A DNA stretch of 64,000 bases from the NCBI GenBank assembly GCA_945912145.1, contig CAMEBF010000007.1, positions 36,165 through 100,164 on the forward strand. Reading direction: 5' to 3'. The position numbers and the translations under genes were made by a program. Below the pieces are notes generated by a model. The model was not told the DNA's origin. It made no database searches and was given only the letters and a program-made list of their open reading frames with translations. Of this stretch, positions 1 to 8,067 are shown one piece after another; position 1 is the first letter of the stretch; every line of letters begins with the position of its first letter. The stretch comes from an uncultured Clostridia bacterium. Lineage in GTDB: Bacteria > Bacillota > Clostridia > Oscillospirales > Acutalibacteraceae.

Positions 1-28
1 TAAGGGGAAAGTATCCCATGTCATTTTA

Positions 29-66
29 GAACAAAATGTTCAAAAAGTCAATAGAACAAATTGTTC
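29..66. promoter_or_regulatory. paired operator-like dyads before XRE gene
   Basis: Two dyads of the same form, GAACA-AAA-TGTTC (29-41) and GAACAAATTGTTC (54-66), are spaced 25 bp apart, and a TATACT -10-like box follows at 71-76. The spacing and symmetry suit binding of an HTH dimer, presumably the adjacent XRE protein (inference). Both have five bases between GAAC and GTTC, so they do not fit the four-base LexA/DinR box. Confidence 0.45.
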
Positions 67-308
67 AGGATATACTGACTTTGGTGATACAGTTGAAATA
101 CAAGAGAATCAGAGAACTGCGGGAAGATCATGACTATACACAGGCGCAGATCGGCGCGCAGATCAATGTACCGCAACGAGCCTACGCCTATTATGAAAGC
201 GGCGAACGCATGGTGCCGCCTCCGGTTTTGTCGGCTTTGGCGGATTTCTACGGCGTGAGCGTGGATTATCTGCTTGAACGCACCGATAACCCGAAAATGA
301 ATCTTTAA
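36..308 (+). CDS. XRE-family HTH transcriptional regulator
   Basis: Small DNA-binding protein of the Cro/C1 type. The helix-turn-helix is visible in the segment RELREDHDYTQAQIGAQINV, followed by the usual YAYYESGERMVPP recognition-helix and turn region and the ADFYGVSVDYLL tail. The open frame begins at 36, but that ATG lies inside an operator-like dyad and lacks a ribosome site. A start at one of the GTG/TTG codons at 81-95, just before KYKRIRELRED, is more credible and gives about 72-76 residues. It is probably an autoregulated repressor; the target is unknown. The opposite-strand neighbour is separated by a shared hairpin terminator. Confidence 0.8.
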   Translation: MFKKSIEQIVQDILTLVIQLKYKRIRELREDHDYTQAQIGAQINVPQRAYAYYESGERMVPPPVLSALADFYGVSVDYLLERTDNPKMNL

Positions 309-319
309 ATCGCATGAAA

Positions 320-351
320 AATCACCGGAAGAAGCAATTCCTCCGGTGATT
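320..351. terminator. bidirectional hairpin between convergent genes
   Basis: Inverted repeat AATCACCGGA / TCCGGTGATT with a 12-base loop lies between the stops of the XRE gene and the aldo/keto reductase. Its position suggests a shared terminator, although the T-tracts are weak. Confidence 0.55.
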
Positions 352-370
352 CTTATTTGGTAAAATTCTT

Positions 371-1495
371 TTATCTGTCAAATTCCTCGGCGACCTTGGG
401 CATCAGCTCGCTGATGGCGATGTGCTGCGGACAGACGCTTTCACATTGACCGCAGGCGATGCAGTCCGCGGGCTTGCCGCTTTCTTTGATCAACTCGTTG
501 TAGCGGTTCTGCGGCATCGTCACATTGCCGTAGATGGTGCGCTGATTGTAAGTCCAGAAGAAATCCGGAATCTTAATCGACATCGGGCAGCCCTCGACGC
601 AGTATTTGCAGCCGGTGCAGGGGACGGACGGCGTATTGCGAAGAATGTCGGCTGCCTTTTCGAGCGTGGCGCGTTCTTCGTCGCTTAAGGGGCGGAGTTC
701 CTCCATGTAGCTTAAATTATCCCGCATCTGTTCACGGTTGGACATGCCGCTGAGGACGGTAATCACGCCGTCGAGCGACGCGGCAAAGCGAATTGCCCAT
801 GACGCGGTGGACATGCCGGGATTCTTTTCGCGGAACATCGTTTCGATTTCGGGCGTTAGCTCGGCAAGAGAGCCGCCGCGAACCGGCTCCATGATGACGA
901 CGGGCTTCTTGTGCTTGCGCGCGACCTCGTAGCATTTTCTTGACTGCACGCTGTCGCTTTCCCAGTCGCAGTAGTTGATCTGGAGCTGAACAAATTCCTG
1001 CTCGGGGTGCTTCGTCAGGATCTCGTCGAGCACATCGGCGGTGTCGTGGAACGAAAAGCCCATATGTTTCACAAGTCCTTTTTTCTTCAGCTCCGCCACA
1101 AAATCCCATGCGCCGAACTCGTCAAGCTTTGCGAGCTTCTCTTTATCAAGCGAATGCTGTAAATAAAAATCAAAATAGCCTGCGCCGGTTCTCTCGAGAG
1201 AGGTGTCAAAGACTTTCTGCATATCTTCTTTCTTTTCGCAGCACCAGATCGGCAGCTTGGAGGTCAGTTGGAGCATCTCGCGCGGATAGCGGTCAACGAC
1301 GGCGGCTTTCATGGCTTTTTCACTCGCGCCGTTCTCACCGTAGACATAAGCGGTATCAAAATAGGTAAAGCCCTTGGCGATGAATTCATCGACCATGAGC
1401 TTGGTCTGTTCGATGTCGATCTCGTCGCCGTTCATGGGCAGACGCATCAGACCGAAGCCAAGTTTTTTGATGTCTTTTCCCAAATAATCTTCCAT
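371..1495 (-). CDS. aldo/keto reductase with C-terminal 4Fe-4S cysteine clusters
   Basis: An NADPH-type aldo/keto reductase TIM barrel occupies residues 1 to about 290, with FDTAYVYG (catalytic Asp/Tyr region) and the catalytic-pocket histidine segment YLQHSL. It is followed by a ferredoxin-like tail with CTGCKYCVEGCP and CIACGQCESVCP, enough cysteines for two [4Fe-4S] clusters. This is the 'aldo/keto reductase, 4Fe-4S dicluster' type frequent in anaerobic Clostridia, usually assigned to reduction of small carbonyls; the substrate cannot be told. The start at 1495 (MEDYLGKD) is chosen because AAGGTGGGT lies 7 bases upstream; the longer frame would begin at a GTG inside that site. About 374 aa. 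It is monocistronic between hairpins. Confidence 0.88.
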   Translation of the reverse strand: MEDYLGKDIKKLGFGLMRLPMNGDEIDIEQTKLMVDEFIAKGFTYFDTAYVYGENGASEKAMKAAVVDRYPREMLQLTSKLPIWCCEKKEDMQKVFDTSLERTGAGYFDFYLQHSLDKEKLAKLDEFGAWDFVAELKKKGLVKHMGFSFHDTADVLDEILTKHPEQEFVQLQINYCDWESDSVQSRKCYEVARKHKKPVVIMEPVRGGSLAELTPEIETMFREKNPGMSTASWAIRFAASLDGVITVLSGMSNREQMRDNLSYMEELRPLSDEERATLEKAADILRNTPSVPCTGCKYCVEGCPMSIKIPDFFWTYNQRTIYGNVTMPQNRYNELIKESGKPADCIACGQCESVCPQHIAISELMPKVAEEFDR

Positions 1496-1602
1496 AGATA
1501 TACCCACCTTTATAATTTACAATTTACAATGTACAATGAAGAGGTTTACCGTTATTATAGAGTATTTTTTTCTGTTCGTCAATATGGTATTGTGATTTCC
1601 GG

Positions 1603-1635
1603 TAAAAACAAAGAACCGGCAGCGGAGAACTGCCG
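1603..1635 (-). terminator. intrinsic terminator of the Amt-PII gene
   Basis: On the minus strand CGGCAG-7-CTGCCG is followed by GTTCTTTGTTTTT. It lies about 90 bases beyond the stop of the ammonium transporter gene. Confidence 0.6.
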
Positions 1636-1725
1636 ATCCTTTGCGGCAGCCGGCGTATCGGGGTGTCGGCCGCCTCGGAGATTTTGGAAAACTATATACG
1701 GAGAATACGATGCCGTCAAAGGGAA

Positions 1726-3495
1726 TCAGTTGTCGTCCTGCAGCGCCGCATAGCCCTCTTCACCGGTACGGATCTTGATGGCGTTTTCGACGTTGTAGAT
1801 GAAGATCTTGCCGTCGCCCATGTTGCCGGTGTACAGCGCTTTCTTAGCGGCTGCGACAACGTCGTCAACGGGAACCTTGCATACGACGATTTCAACTTCT
1901 ACCTTGGGTACGAGATTCATTTCGATCTCGACACCGCGGTATTTGGCCTTTCTGCCCTGCGTGCCGCAGCCGAGAACCTGCGTTACGGTCATGCCGCTGA
2001 CGCCGATTTCCGCCATGGCGTGTTTGAGGGATTCAAAGGTGCTCTGTCTGCATATAATATCAAGCTTGGTGATCTTGGAGCCGTCGGGTGCAACTGTGGG
2101 TGCTTTTGCCGCCGTGGGAGCGACCGTCGTGTTGACTTCGACTGCTTTTTCAAGCGGAACCGTGCCGACAACGCCGACGGAATCGTCATAATCGTGAACA
2201 GCCGGGGTGAAATCTGCGTAAGCGGAGGGAAGACCGTGCTCGGTGGAGTCGAGACCCAGAACCTCTTCTTCCTTGGAAACGCGAAGACCGTTCACCTTTT
2301 TGATGACAAGGAAGGTGATGATCATGCAAACGATCGTCCATGCGAGAATGGCGACTATGCCGAGAAGCTGTACGCCGAGGACTTTGAAGCCTGCGCCGAT
2401 GTCGCCGCCGTGGAGCGCCGCATAGATGGGACCGTCAACGCCTGCGGGAGCCGTCGAGGTGGAGAGCAGACCTGCCGCGATCGTACCCCAGATGCCGTTG
2501 CCGAAGTGAACGGCAACCGCGCCGACGGGATCGTCGATGTGCATCTTGAGGTCAAGCAGTTCAACGATGAGAACCACGATGATGCCGGAGACGATACCGA
2601 TGACCGTCGCGCCGAGAGCATCGACGTTGTTGCAGCCAGCCGTGACGCCGACCAGACCGGCAAGAGAAGCGTTCAGACACATGGAGACGTCGGGTTTGCC
2701 GTTTTTGAGCCATGTAAAGATTAAGCATGTAACCGTCGCAACAGCAGGTGCTACCGTTGTGGTCAGGAAGATCGAAGCGAGCTGCGAGACGCCTGTGGCG
2801 GCTGCGCCGTTGAATCCGTACCAGCCGAACCAGAGAATGAAGACGCCGAGCGCACCGAGGGTGACGGAATGTCCCTGAATCGCGTTGACCTTGACGACCT
2901 TACCTTCCTTGTTGCGGACATATTTGCCGAGACGGGGTCCAAGGATAATGGCACCTACGAGAGCTGCCGCGCCGCCGACCATGTGAATTGCGGCAGAACC
3001 GGCAAAATCAATGAATCCGAGCTTGAACAGCCAGCCCTGTGAGTTCCAGACCCAGCCGGCTTCGATGGGATAAACAACAAGAGAAATGACGCCGGAATAA
3101 ATGCAGTAAGCGCTGAATTTTGTTCGTTCTGCCATCGCGCCGGAGACGATCGTCGCTGCCGTCGCGCAGAAGACGAGGTTAAAAACGAAGCTCGAAGCGT
3201 AATTTTCAACAAACGAACTGAAATCGGTGAAGATTTTTAAGTTGGGAACACCGACGATTCCCATCACGTAATCCTTAGCCATCATCAGCGAGAAGCCGAG
3301 CAGACTGAAAACCACGGTGCCGATGCAGAAGTCCATCAGATTTTTCATGATGATGTTGCCGGCGTTTTTCGCTCTTGTGAAACCGGTTTCCACCATCGCG
3401 AAACCGCATTGCATGAAGAAGACGAGGGCGGCTCCTATCAGAAACCATACGCCGAATACTTCGCCGTCTACGGCGGCTAAAATTTCGGTTGCCAT
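1726..3495 (-). CDS. amt: ammonium transporter fused to a C-terminal PII (GlnB-like) domain
   Basis: 589 aa. Residues 1 to about 410 are an Amt/MEP/Rh channel with eleven or so membrane spans. The two pore histidines are visible in GSAAIHMVGG and AVAVHFGNGIWG, and the family signature in DPVGAVAVHFGNG. A flexible Pro/Ala/Val-rich linker (about 440-480) leads to a complete PII domain (about 480-585) with AMAEIGVSGMTVTQV, the T-loop tyrosine in KAKYRGVEIEMNLVPK, and the C-terminal signature GDGKIFIYNVENAIKIRTGE. In other bacteria a separate GlnK plugs Amt under nitrogen excess; here the regulator is tethered to the channel, so gating would be intramolecular (inference). The ribosome site AGGAGTGG precedes ATG at 3495. 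The leader carries two hairpins. Confidence 0.93.
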   Translation of the reverse strand: MATEILAAVDGEVFGVWFLIGAALVFFMQCGFAMVETGFTRAKNAGNIIMKNLMDFCIGTVVFSLLGFSLMMAKDYVMGIVGVPNLKIFTDFSSFVENYASSFVFNLVFCATAATIVSGAMAERTKFSAYCIYSGVISLVVYPIEAGWVWNSQGWLFKLGFIDFAGSAAIHMVGGAAALVGAIILGPRLGKYVRNKEGKVVKVNAIQGHSVTLGALGVFILWFGWYGFNGAAATGVSQLASIFLTTTVAPAVATVTCLIFTWLKNGKPDVSMCLNASLAGLVGVTAGCNNVDALGATVIGIVSGIIVVLIVELLDLKMHIDDPVGAVAVHFGNGIWGTIAAGLLSTSTAPAGVDGPIYAALHGGDIGAGFKVLGVQLLGIVAILAWTIVCMIITFLVIKKVNGLRVSKEEEVLGLDSTEHGLPSAYADFTPAVHDYDDSVGVVGTVPLEKAVEVNTTVAPTAAKAPTVAPDGSKITKLDIICRQSTFESLKHAMAEIGVSGMTVTQVLGCGTQGRKAKYRGVEIEMNLVPKVEVEIVVCKVPVDDVVAAAKKALYTGNMGDGKIFIYNVENAIKIRTGEEGYAALQDDN

Positions 3496-3528
3496 AAAGT
3501 ACCACTCCTAAAAAAAATGAAAATATGC

Positions 3529-3680
3529 AAAAAGGCGCATTCCGCGTCAATGCGGAACACGCCGTTGTGCCGAAAAACAAAGAGATATTCAGAAAAAAGA
3601 AAAACGCTGAGAACTGCCTTTGTTCTCAGCGCCGTTGCTGTCTATGGCGTTATTATACGCCGGGAAAAACCGAAAGTCAA
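3529..3680 (-). promoter_or_regulatory. promoter and attenuator-like leader of amt
   Basis: The minus strand has TTGACT (3675-3680), a 17-base spacer and TATAAT (3652-3657). Only about 15 bases after the expected start, a perfect 10-bp hairpin (3605-3614 with 3622-3631) is followed by TTTTTCTTTTTT, a complete intrinsic terminator. A second hairpin (3535-3545 with 3552-3562) with a T5 tail follows before the gene. Terminators placed between promoter and coding region imply conditional read-through. ANTAR-type antitermination is known for nitrogen genes in Clostridia, but I cannot confirm the required hexaloops. Confidence 0.55.
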
Positions 3681-3781
3681 GCGATTTTTTGTCTTTTTTT
3701 GCGAGTTTTACGCTTTGTTGAAAAATGCCCGGTGCATATGATGGCTTTTGTTGAAATTTCCCAAGTTAATTGAAAAATCAG

Positions 3782-3814
3782 AAAAAACGGGCAGTCGGAG
3801 ACCGGACTGTCCGT
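3782..3814 (-). terminator. intrinsic terminator of the DUF378 gene
   Basis: Minus-strand hairpin with arms 3805-3814 and 3787-3796 (one G-T pair), followed by a T6 run. It sits 15 bases after the stop codon. Confidence 0.65.
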
Positions 3815-3828
3815 TTCATGCTTTCGGT

Positions 3829-4065
3829 TTATTTGCCGGAATCGTCGCCTGCATCATTGGCGCTTCTTGCGAGGACTTCATTTTCCCGGAACAAGAGAGA
3901 AATGCACCAGATACCGGCCAGCGCGATCACCGTGTAGATGATGCGGCTGATAATGGCGTCCTGACCGCCGAAGAGCCATGAGACTATGTCAAACTGGAAA
4001 AGCCCGATGGAGCCCCAGTTGATTGCTCCGATGACGACAAGAATCAATGATAATCTGTCAAGCAT
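3829..4065 (-). CDS. DUF378-family small membrane protein
   Basis: 78 aa with two hydrophobic spans: LILVVIGAINWGSIGLF contains the INWG motif typical of DUF378, and IIYTVIALAGIWCISLLF forms the second helix. The hydrophilic, charged C-terminus would lie in the cytoplasm. Family members are widespread in Firmicutes and have no established function. A ribosome site (AAGGAG) precedes the ATG. The gene is monocistronic, with its own terminator, and diverges from the repeat-bordered alaA block. Confidence 0.85.
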   Translation of the reverse strand: MLDRLSLILVVIGAINWGSIGLFQFDIVSWLFGGQDAIISRIIYTVIALAGIWCISLLFRENEVLARSANDAGDDSGK

Positions 4066-4193
4066 GATGATTCAACTCCTTATTCAAGTCTCGCTGTTAG
4101 TATTCTCACGAGGTAATTTTTTATACGGGTTGCTTTGTGGGAAAATTTTTGATAAAATAAAGTTGCTTACTGAATAAAGCCTGTTTTTATCAT

Positions 4194-4336
4194 GTGCAAA
4201 GTTCAGAGTGCAAAGTGCAGTTTCGGAAGCCCTGCGGGCTTGATTTTTACGCCTGCGGCGCGCTTTTTATCATGAATGAAAAGGCGAAGCCTTTTCCGAC
4301 ATTGAACATTGAACTTTGCACTTTGAACTTTGAAAA
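4194..4336 (+). repeat. intergenic hairpin repeat, copy 1
   Basis: An element of about 140 bp begins and ends with short reiterations of the type CAAAGTTC/CAAAGTGC. In between lie three small hairpins: AAGCCC-TGC-GGGCTT, GCC-TGC-GGC and AAGGC-GAA-GCCTT. The same element occurs inverted at 7016-7158 and in part at 40737-40799. No open reading frame fits it. It resembles a REP/MITE-like intergenic element. Confidence 0.8.
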
Positions 4337-4404
4337 ACAGTATCCTTTTCGACAGGTTGTAAAAAATATGTCATGCCTATCAATAATGAAAGAAGTTGAG
4401 AACG

Positions 4405-5619
4405 ATGCAAAATTTTGAAAAATCCCATAAACTCGATAACGTCTGCTACGATATCCGCGGACCCGTTATGGATGAAGCGAGCCGTCTGGAGGAGCAGGGA
4501 GAGACGATTCTTAAACTCAATATCGGCAATCCCGCTTATTTCGGCTTCCGCGCGCCGGACAATATCATCCGTCAGATTGAACGGTCGCTGACGCATACCG
4601 AGGGCTATTCCGATTCCAAAGGGCTGCCCGAAGCGAGAGAAGCGATTGTCCGTTACTGTAAACGCAAAAATATTCCGAACGTGACGGAAAAGGATGTTTA
4701 TACCGGAAACGGCGTCAGCGAGCTGATCACCATGGCGATGCAGGGACTGCTCGATTCCGGAGACGAAGTGCTCGTGCCTGCACCCGATTATCCGCTCTGG
4801 ACAGCTTCCGTTACGTTGGCAGGCGGCACCGCCGTGCACTATCTCTGCGATGAGAAGTCTCATTGGTATCCCGATCTCGCAGACATGGAAAAGAAGATCA
4901 CGCCGCAGACAAAGGGAATCGTCGTCATCAATCCCAACAACCCGACCGGGTCGCTTTATCCAAAAGAAATTCTCGAGGGTATTGCTGATCTGGCAAGACG
5001 CTATGGACTGATCCTTTTTGCCGATGAAATCTATGACCGTCTCGTCATGGACGGCAAAGAGCATATCGCGTTGGCGTCGCTGGCTCCCGATCTGCTGACC
5101 GTCAGCTTTAACGGACTTTCCAAATCGCACCTGATCGCGGGCTATCGCTGCGGCTGGATGTGCCTCGCCGGTGATAAATCGAAAGCGAAGGGCTATATCG
5201 AGGGATTGAATCTGCTCTCGGCGATGCGTCTTTGCTCGAATGTCCCGGCGCAGTCGGTCATTCCGGCGGCACTTGATGAGGCGAACGATGCCTCCGCTCT
5301 GTTGGAAAAAGGAGGCCGGATTTATGAACAGCGCGAGTATATCTGGAAAACACTCAATGAGATTCCGGGACTTTCCGCCGAAAAGCCGGACGCTGCTTTC
5401 TATGTGTTCCCCAAAATGGACGAACAATTCGCAATCCGGGACGATGAGCAGTTCGCGCTCGATTTTCTGCGCGAGAAGCATATCCTCATCACGCACGGCG
5501 GCGGCTTCCATTGGGAGACACCCGATCATTTTCGTATCGTTTATCTGCCTGAACTGCCCGTTCTGCGGGAATCGTGCGAACGAATGGCGGAATTTTTCAG
5601 TTCTTATCGTCAATTTTAA
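4405..5619 (+). CDS. alaA: AlaA-type alanine (glutamate-pyruvate) aminotransferase
   Basis: 404 aa PLP fold-type I aminotransferase. It matches the AlaA pattern almost end to end: LDNVCYDIRGP at the N-terminus, LKLNIGNPA, the GNGVSELI cofactor loop, PAPDYPLW, the INPNNPTG signature, FADEIYD with the aspartate that holds the pyridine nitrogen, and the Schiff-base lysine in SFNGLSK (K240). It would interconvert pyruvate plus glutamate with alanine plus 2-oxoglutarate. ATG at 4405 is preferred over the upstream TTG at 4396. The gene stands with the phosphorylase gene between two inverted copies of the intergenic repeat. Specificity for valine or other acceptors cannot be excluded. Confidence 0.9.
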   Translation: MQNFEKSHKLDNVCYDIRGPVMDEASRLEEQGETILKLNIGNPAYFGFRAPDNIIRQIERSLTHTEGYSDSKGLPEAREAIVRYCKRKNIPNVTEKDVYTGNGVSELITMAMQGLLDSGDEVLVPAPDYPLWTASVTLAGGTAVHYLCDEKSHWYPDLADMEKKITPQTKGIVVINPNNPTGSLYPKEILEGIADLARRYGLILFADEIYDRLVMDGKEHIALASLAPDLLTVSFNGLSKSHLIAGYRCGWMCLAGDKSKAKGYIEGLNLLSAMRLCSNVPAQSVIPAALDEANDASALLEKGGRIYEQREYIWKTLNEIPGLSAEKPDAAFYVFPKMDEQFAIRDDEQFALDFLREKHILITHGGGFHWETPDHFRIVYLPELPVLRESCERMAEFFSSYRQF

Positions 5620-5652
5620 ATATAATTTTCGATTTGTTAATAAATATTTAAC

Positions 5653-5681
5653 TTGATTCTCGAGATTCGGTTTGCTATAAT
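5653..5681 (+). promoter_or_regulatory. promoter of the phosphorylase gene
   Basis: TTGATT (5653-5658), 17-base spacer and TATAAT (5676-5681) lie 60 bases upstream of the chosen start, so the gene is probably transcribed apart from alaA. Confidence 0.65.
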
Positions 5682-5742
5682 ATATTTGAAAAACAATATT
5701 TATTCGGAGTTTATCTGTCCGATTCCGAAGGAGATCATTTTT

Positions 5743-6918
5743 ATGCATCCCAAATATTATGAAGAAACACGACGCTATGAGCATCTGATTAAACAAAAAA
5801 ACGAAAGAGCCGCTTTCCATAACGGCATATTTTACCGTTATAAGAATCCTGTTCTGACCGCGGGTCATATTCCCGTCATCTGGCGGTACGATCTGGATGA
5901 AAATGATAATCCGTTCTTTATGGAGCGGTTGGGTGTCAACGCCGTGTTCAACGCCGGCGCGCTCAAACTCGGCGGAAAATATGTTCTCGTCGCGCGTATT
6001 GAGGGGGCTGACCGTAAGTCGTTTTTCGGCGTTGCGGAAAGCGACAGCCCGGTGGACGGCTTCCGTTTCCGTACAAAACCGATCGTGCTGCCCGATACCG
6101 ATCCCGAAGAGGTCAATGTTTACGATATGCGGCTGACGCAGCATGAGGACGGCTGGATCTACGGCGTATTCTGCTCCGAGAGCAAGGATACCTCCGTCGC
6201 CGATCTCTCCGCCGCCAAAGCCGCCGCCGGCATCGTCCGGACAAAGGATCTCGAGACATGGGAACGCTTGCCGAATCTCGTGACGCGCCGTTCGCCGCAG
6301 CAGCGCAACGTCGTCCTGCATCCCGAATTCGTAGACGGCAAGTATGCGTTTTATACAAGACCGATGGACGGCTTTATCGATACCGGCTCGGGTTCGGGTA
6401 TCGGCTTCGGACTGTGCGATGACATCACGCACGCCGTCATCGACGAAGAAAAAATCATCAACTGCCGGAAATATCATACGATTACGGAATCGAAAAACGG
6501 CGCGGGTGCCGTTCCGATCAAGACCGAAAAGGGCTGGATTCATATCGCGCACGGCGTCCGTAACACCGCCGCAGGGCTTCGCTACGTCATTTACGCCTTT
6601 GCGACCGATCTGCGTGATCCCTCGAAGGTGATTGCCGAACCGGGCGGCTATCTGATCGCGCCGATTCATAACGAACGCATCGGCGACGTTTCCAATGTTG
6701 TGTTTACGAACGGTGCCATCCGCGATTATGACGGCAGCGTCTATATCTATTACGCGTCGAGCGATACGCGTCTGCACGTCGCCAAGACGAACATTGAAAA
6801 GCTGACGGATTATGTTTTCCATACGCCTTCCGACCCGGGACGCTCCGCCGACTGCGTGAAACAGCGCTGCGCGATGATTGATAAGAATCTCGAAATCCTC
6901 GCCAATGCGAAAAAATAA
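5743..6918 (+). CDS. 4-O-beta-D-mannosyl-D-glucose phosphorylase (GH130)
   Basis: 391 aa. The five-bladed beta-propeller sequence matches the GH130 subfamily-1 pattern: FWRYDLDE-like start, [48 protein letters not shown] (contains the catalytic Asp), and [22 protein letters not shown]. The enzyme splits mannosyl-glucose with phosphate to mannose-1-phosphate and glucose, the last intracellular step of beta-mannan use described in Ruminococcus and Bacteroides. The start at 5743 follows AAGGAG; an upstream in-frame start at 5653 falls on the promoter. No epimerase or mannan transporter is nearby, so here the gene stands outside the usual cluster. Confidence 0.9.
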   Translation: MHPKYYEETRRYEHLIKQKNERAAFHNGIFYRYKNPVLTAGHIPVIWRYDLDENDNPFFMERLGVNAVFNAGALKLGGKYVLVARIEGADRKSFFGVAESDSPVDGFRFRTKPIVLPDTDPEEVNVYDMRLTQHEDGWIYGVFCSESKDTSVADLSAAKAAAGIVRTKDLETWERLPNLVTRRSPQQRNVVLHPEFVDGKYAFYTRPMDGFIDTGSGSGIGFGLCDDITHAVIDEEKIINCRKYHTITESKNGAGAVPIKTEKGWIHIAHGVRNTAAGLRYVIYAFATDLRDPSKVIAEPGGYLIAPIHNERIGDVSNVVFTNGAIRDYDGSVYIYYASSDTRLHVAKTNIEKLTDYVFHTPSDPGRSADCVKQRCAMIDKNLEILANAKK

Positions 6919-6928
6919 TAAAAATAAG

Positions 6929-6970
6929 AAAACAGCGGTTCGTCGTGAAAACGAATCCGCTGTTTTTTTT
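6929..6970 (+). terminator. intrinsic terminator after the phosphorylase
   Basis: Stem AAAACAGCGGTTCG with CGAATCCGCTGTTTT (one bulge) followed by a long T run, starting 10 bases after the stop. Confidence 0.8.
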
Positions 6971-7015
6971 TGAATGAAAAATAACCGATTGTGAATGCGC
7001 AAAGAAGGACATCCT

Positions 7016-7158
7016 AAAAGTTCAAAGTGCAAAGTTCAAAGTTGAATGTCGGAAAAGGCTTCGCCTTTTGATTCATTATAAAAGCGCGCCGCAGGCGTAC
7101 GATGCAAGCCCGGAGGGCTTCCGAAACTGCACTTTGTACTTTGCACATTGCAAATTGA
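7016..7158 (-). repeat. intergenic hairpin repeat, copy 2 (inverted)
   Basis: Read on the minus strand this aligns over its length with the repeat at 4194-4336, including the three hairpins and the CAAAGT-type reiterations at both ends. The two copies are inverted and enclose alaA and the phosphorylase gene. Confidence 0.8.
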
Positions 7159-7171
7159 TTCCTGTGTTTTA

Positions 7172-7885
7172 TCATTCGTGATTGATGAGATCTTTTATGA
7201 CCTCACCTGCAATAATCAGTCCGACGACCGACGGCACAAAGGCGTTGCTGCCGGGAATGGGCTTCCGGCCGGCTTCTTCGTCGGTATCGATTGCGGGTTT
7301 CATCGGCGGCTCTTTGGAATAGACCACTTTCAATTTCTTGATGCCGCGCCGTTTCAGCTCGTAGCGCATGACTTTCGCAAGAGGACAGACCGATGTCTTA
7401 TAAATATCCGTCACTTCAAATGCGGTCGGATCGGTTTTATTGCCGGCTCCCATCGAGCTGATGATCGGCGTGCCGGCCTCCTGCGCCTGCATGACTAACG
7501 CGATCTTTCCCGAAACGGTATCGATCGCGTCCACCACATAATCGTACTGCGTAAAGTCAAACTGTGAAGCTGTCTCCTGTGTGTAAAAGGTCCGGTGCGT
7601 ATGCACGACGGCTTTTGGGTTGATGTCGGCGATCCGTTCGGCTGCGACTTCGACCTTGTACCGTCCGATTGTGCTGTGCAGCGCGATGATCTGCCGGTTG
7701 ATGTTGGTCAGACAGACCTTGTCGTCGTCGATAAGGTCGATTTCCCCCACCCCCGAACGCGCCAACGCTTCCACCGTATAGCCGCCGACGCCGCCGACGC
7801 CGAATACCGCCACGCGGGAAGCGGCCAGCTTCTGCATGGCTTTCTTTCCGAATATCAGTTCCGTTCTTGAAAATTGATCGGGCAT
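7172..7885 (-). CDS. tcdA: tRNA threonylcarbamoyladenosine dehydratase (ThiF/E1-like)
   Basis: 237 aa member of the E1/ThiF/MoeB superfamily. The Rossmann ATP-binding loop is GVGGVGGYTVEALARSG, the adenylate-binding region is DLIDDDKVCLTNINRQI, and YVVDAIDTVSGK is conserved in TcdA. TcdA uses ATP to cyclise t6A37 of tRNA to ct6A. The length and lack of the C-x-x-C zinc pair favour TcdA over MoeB/ThiF. The start at 7885 (MPDQFSRTE) follows a purine-rich AAAGGAAAGGAAG; the frame extends 21 codons further without support. It is monocistronic and diverges from the TauE gene. Confidence 0.85.
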   Translation of the reverse strand: MPDQFSRTELIFGKKAMQKLAASRVAVFGVGGVGGYTVEALARSGVGEIDLIDDDKVCLTNINRQIIALHSTIGRYKVEVAAERIADINPKAVVHTHRTFYTQETASQFDFTQYDYVVDAIDTVSGKIALVMQAQEAGTPIISSMGAGNKTDPTAFEVTDIYKTSVCPLAKVMRYELKRRGIKKLKVVYSKEPPMKPAIDTDEEAGRKPIPGSNAFVPSVVGLIIAGEVIKDLINHE

Positions 7886-8007
7886 GACGGGTTCTTCCTT
7901 TCCTTTTTGAAACGGATTTATCATAGCACATTCTGATTTTTCACGCAAGAGATACGGGAAAATTTCAGCCGGAAAACAAAAAAATCCTGTTTTTTTCTCG
8001 TCGGGAA

Positions 8008-8036
8008 TTGACAGAAAAGTTATTTGGGGCTATGAT
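8008..8036 (+). promoter_or_regulatory. promoter of the TauE/SafE gene
   Basis: TTGACA (8008-8013), 17-base spacer, TATGAT (8031-8036). It lies about 30 bases before the ribosome site GGGAGGGG and shows that the in-frame ATG-like codon at 8008 is not the start. Confidence 0.75.
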
Positions 8037-8067
8037 AGAGGCGACAAAAATGGGGAGGGGAGACCGA

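Noticed and set aside
29..66. LexA/DinR boxes
   Set aside because: The GAAC and GTTC halves are five bases apart in both copies, whereas the SOS box has four.
1663..2724. 353-codon plus-strand frame across the amt gene
   Set aside because: Overlaps the well-supported Amt-PII gene; its translation has no recognisable domain.
4270..7032. 920-codon open frame on the minus strand
   Set aside because: It lies opposite the clearly recognisable alaA and GH130 genes and shows no family pattern; codon bias of the real genes keeps the opposite frame open.
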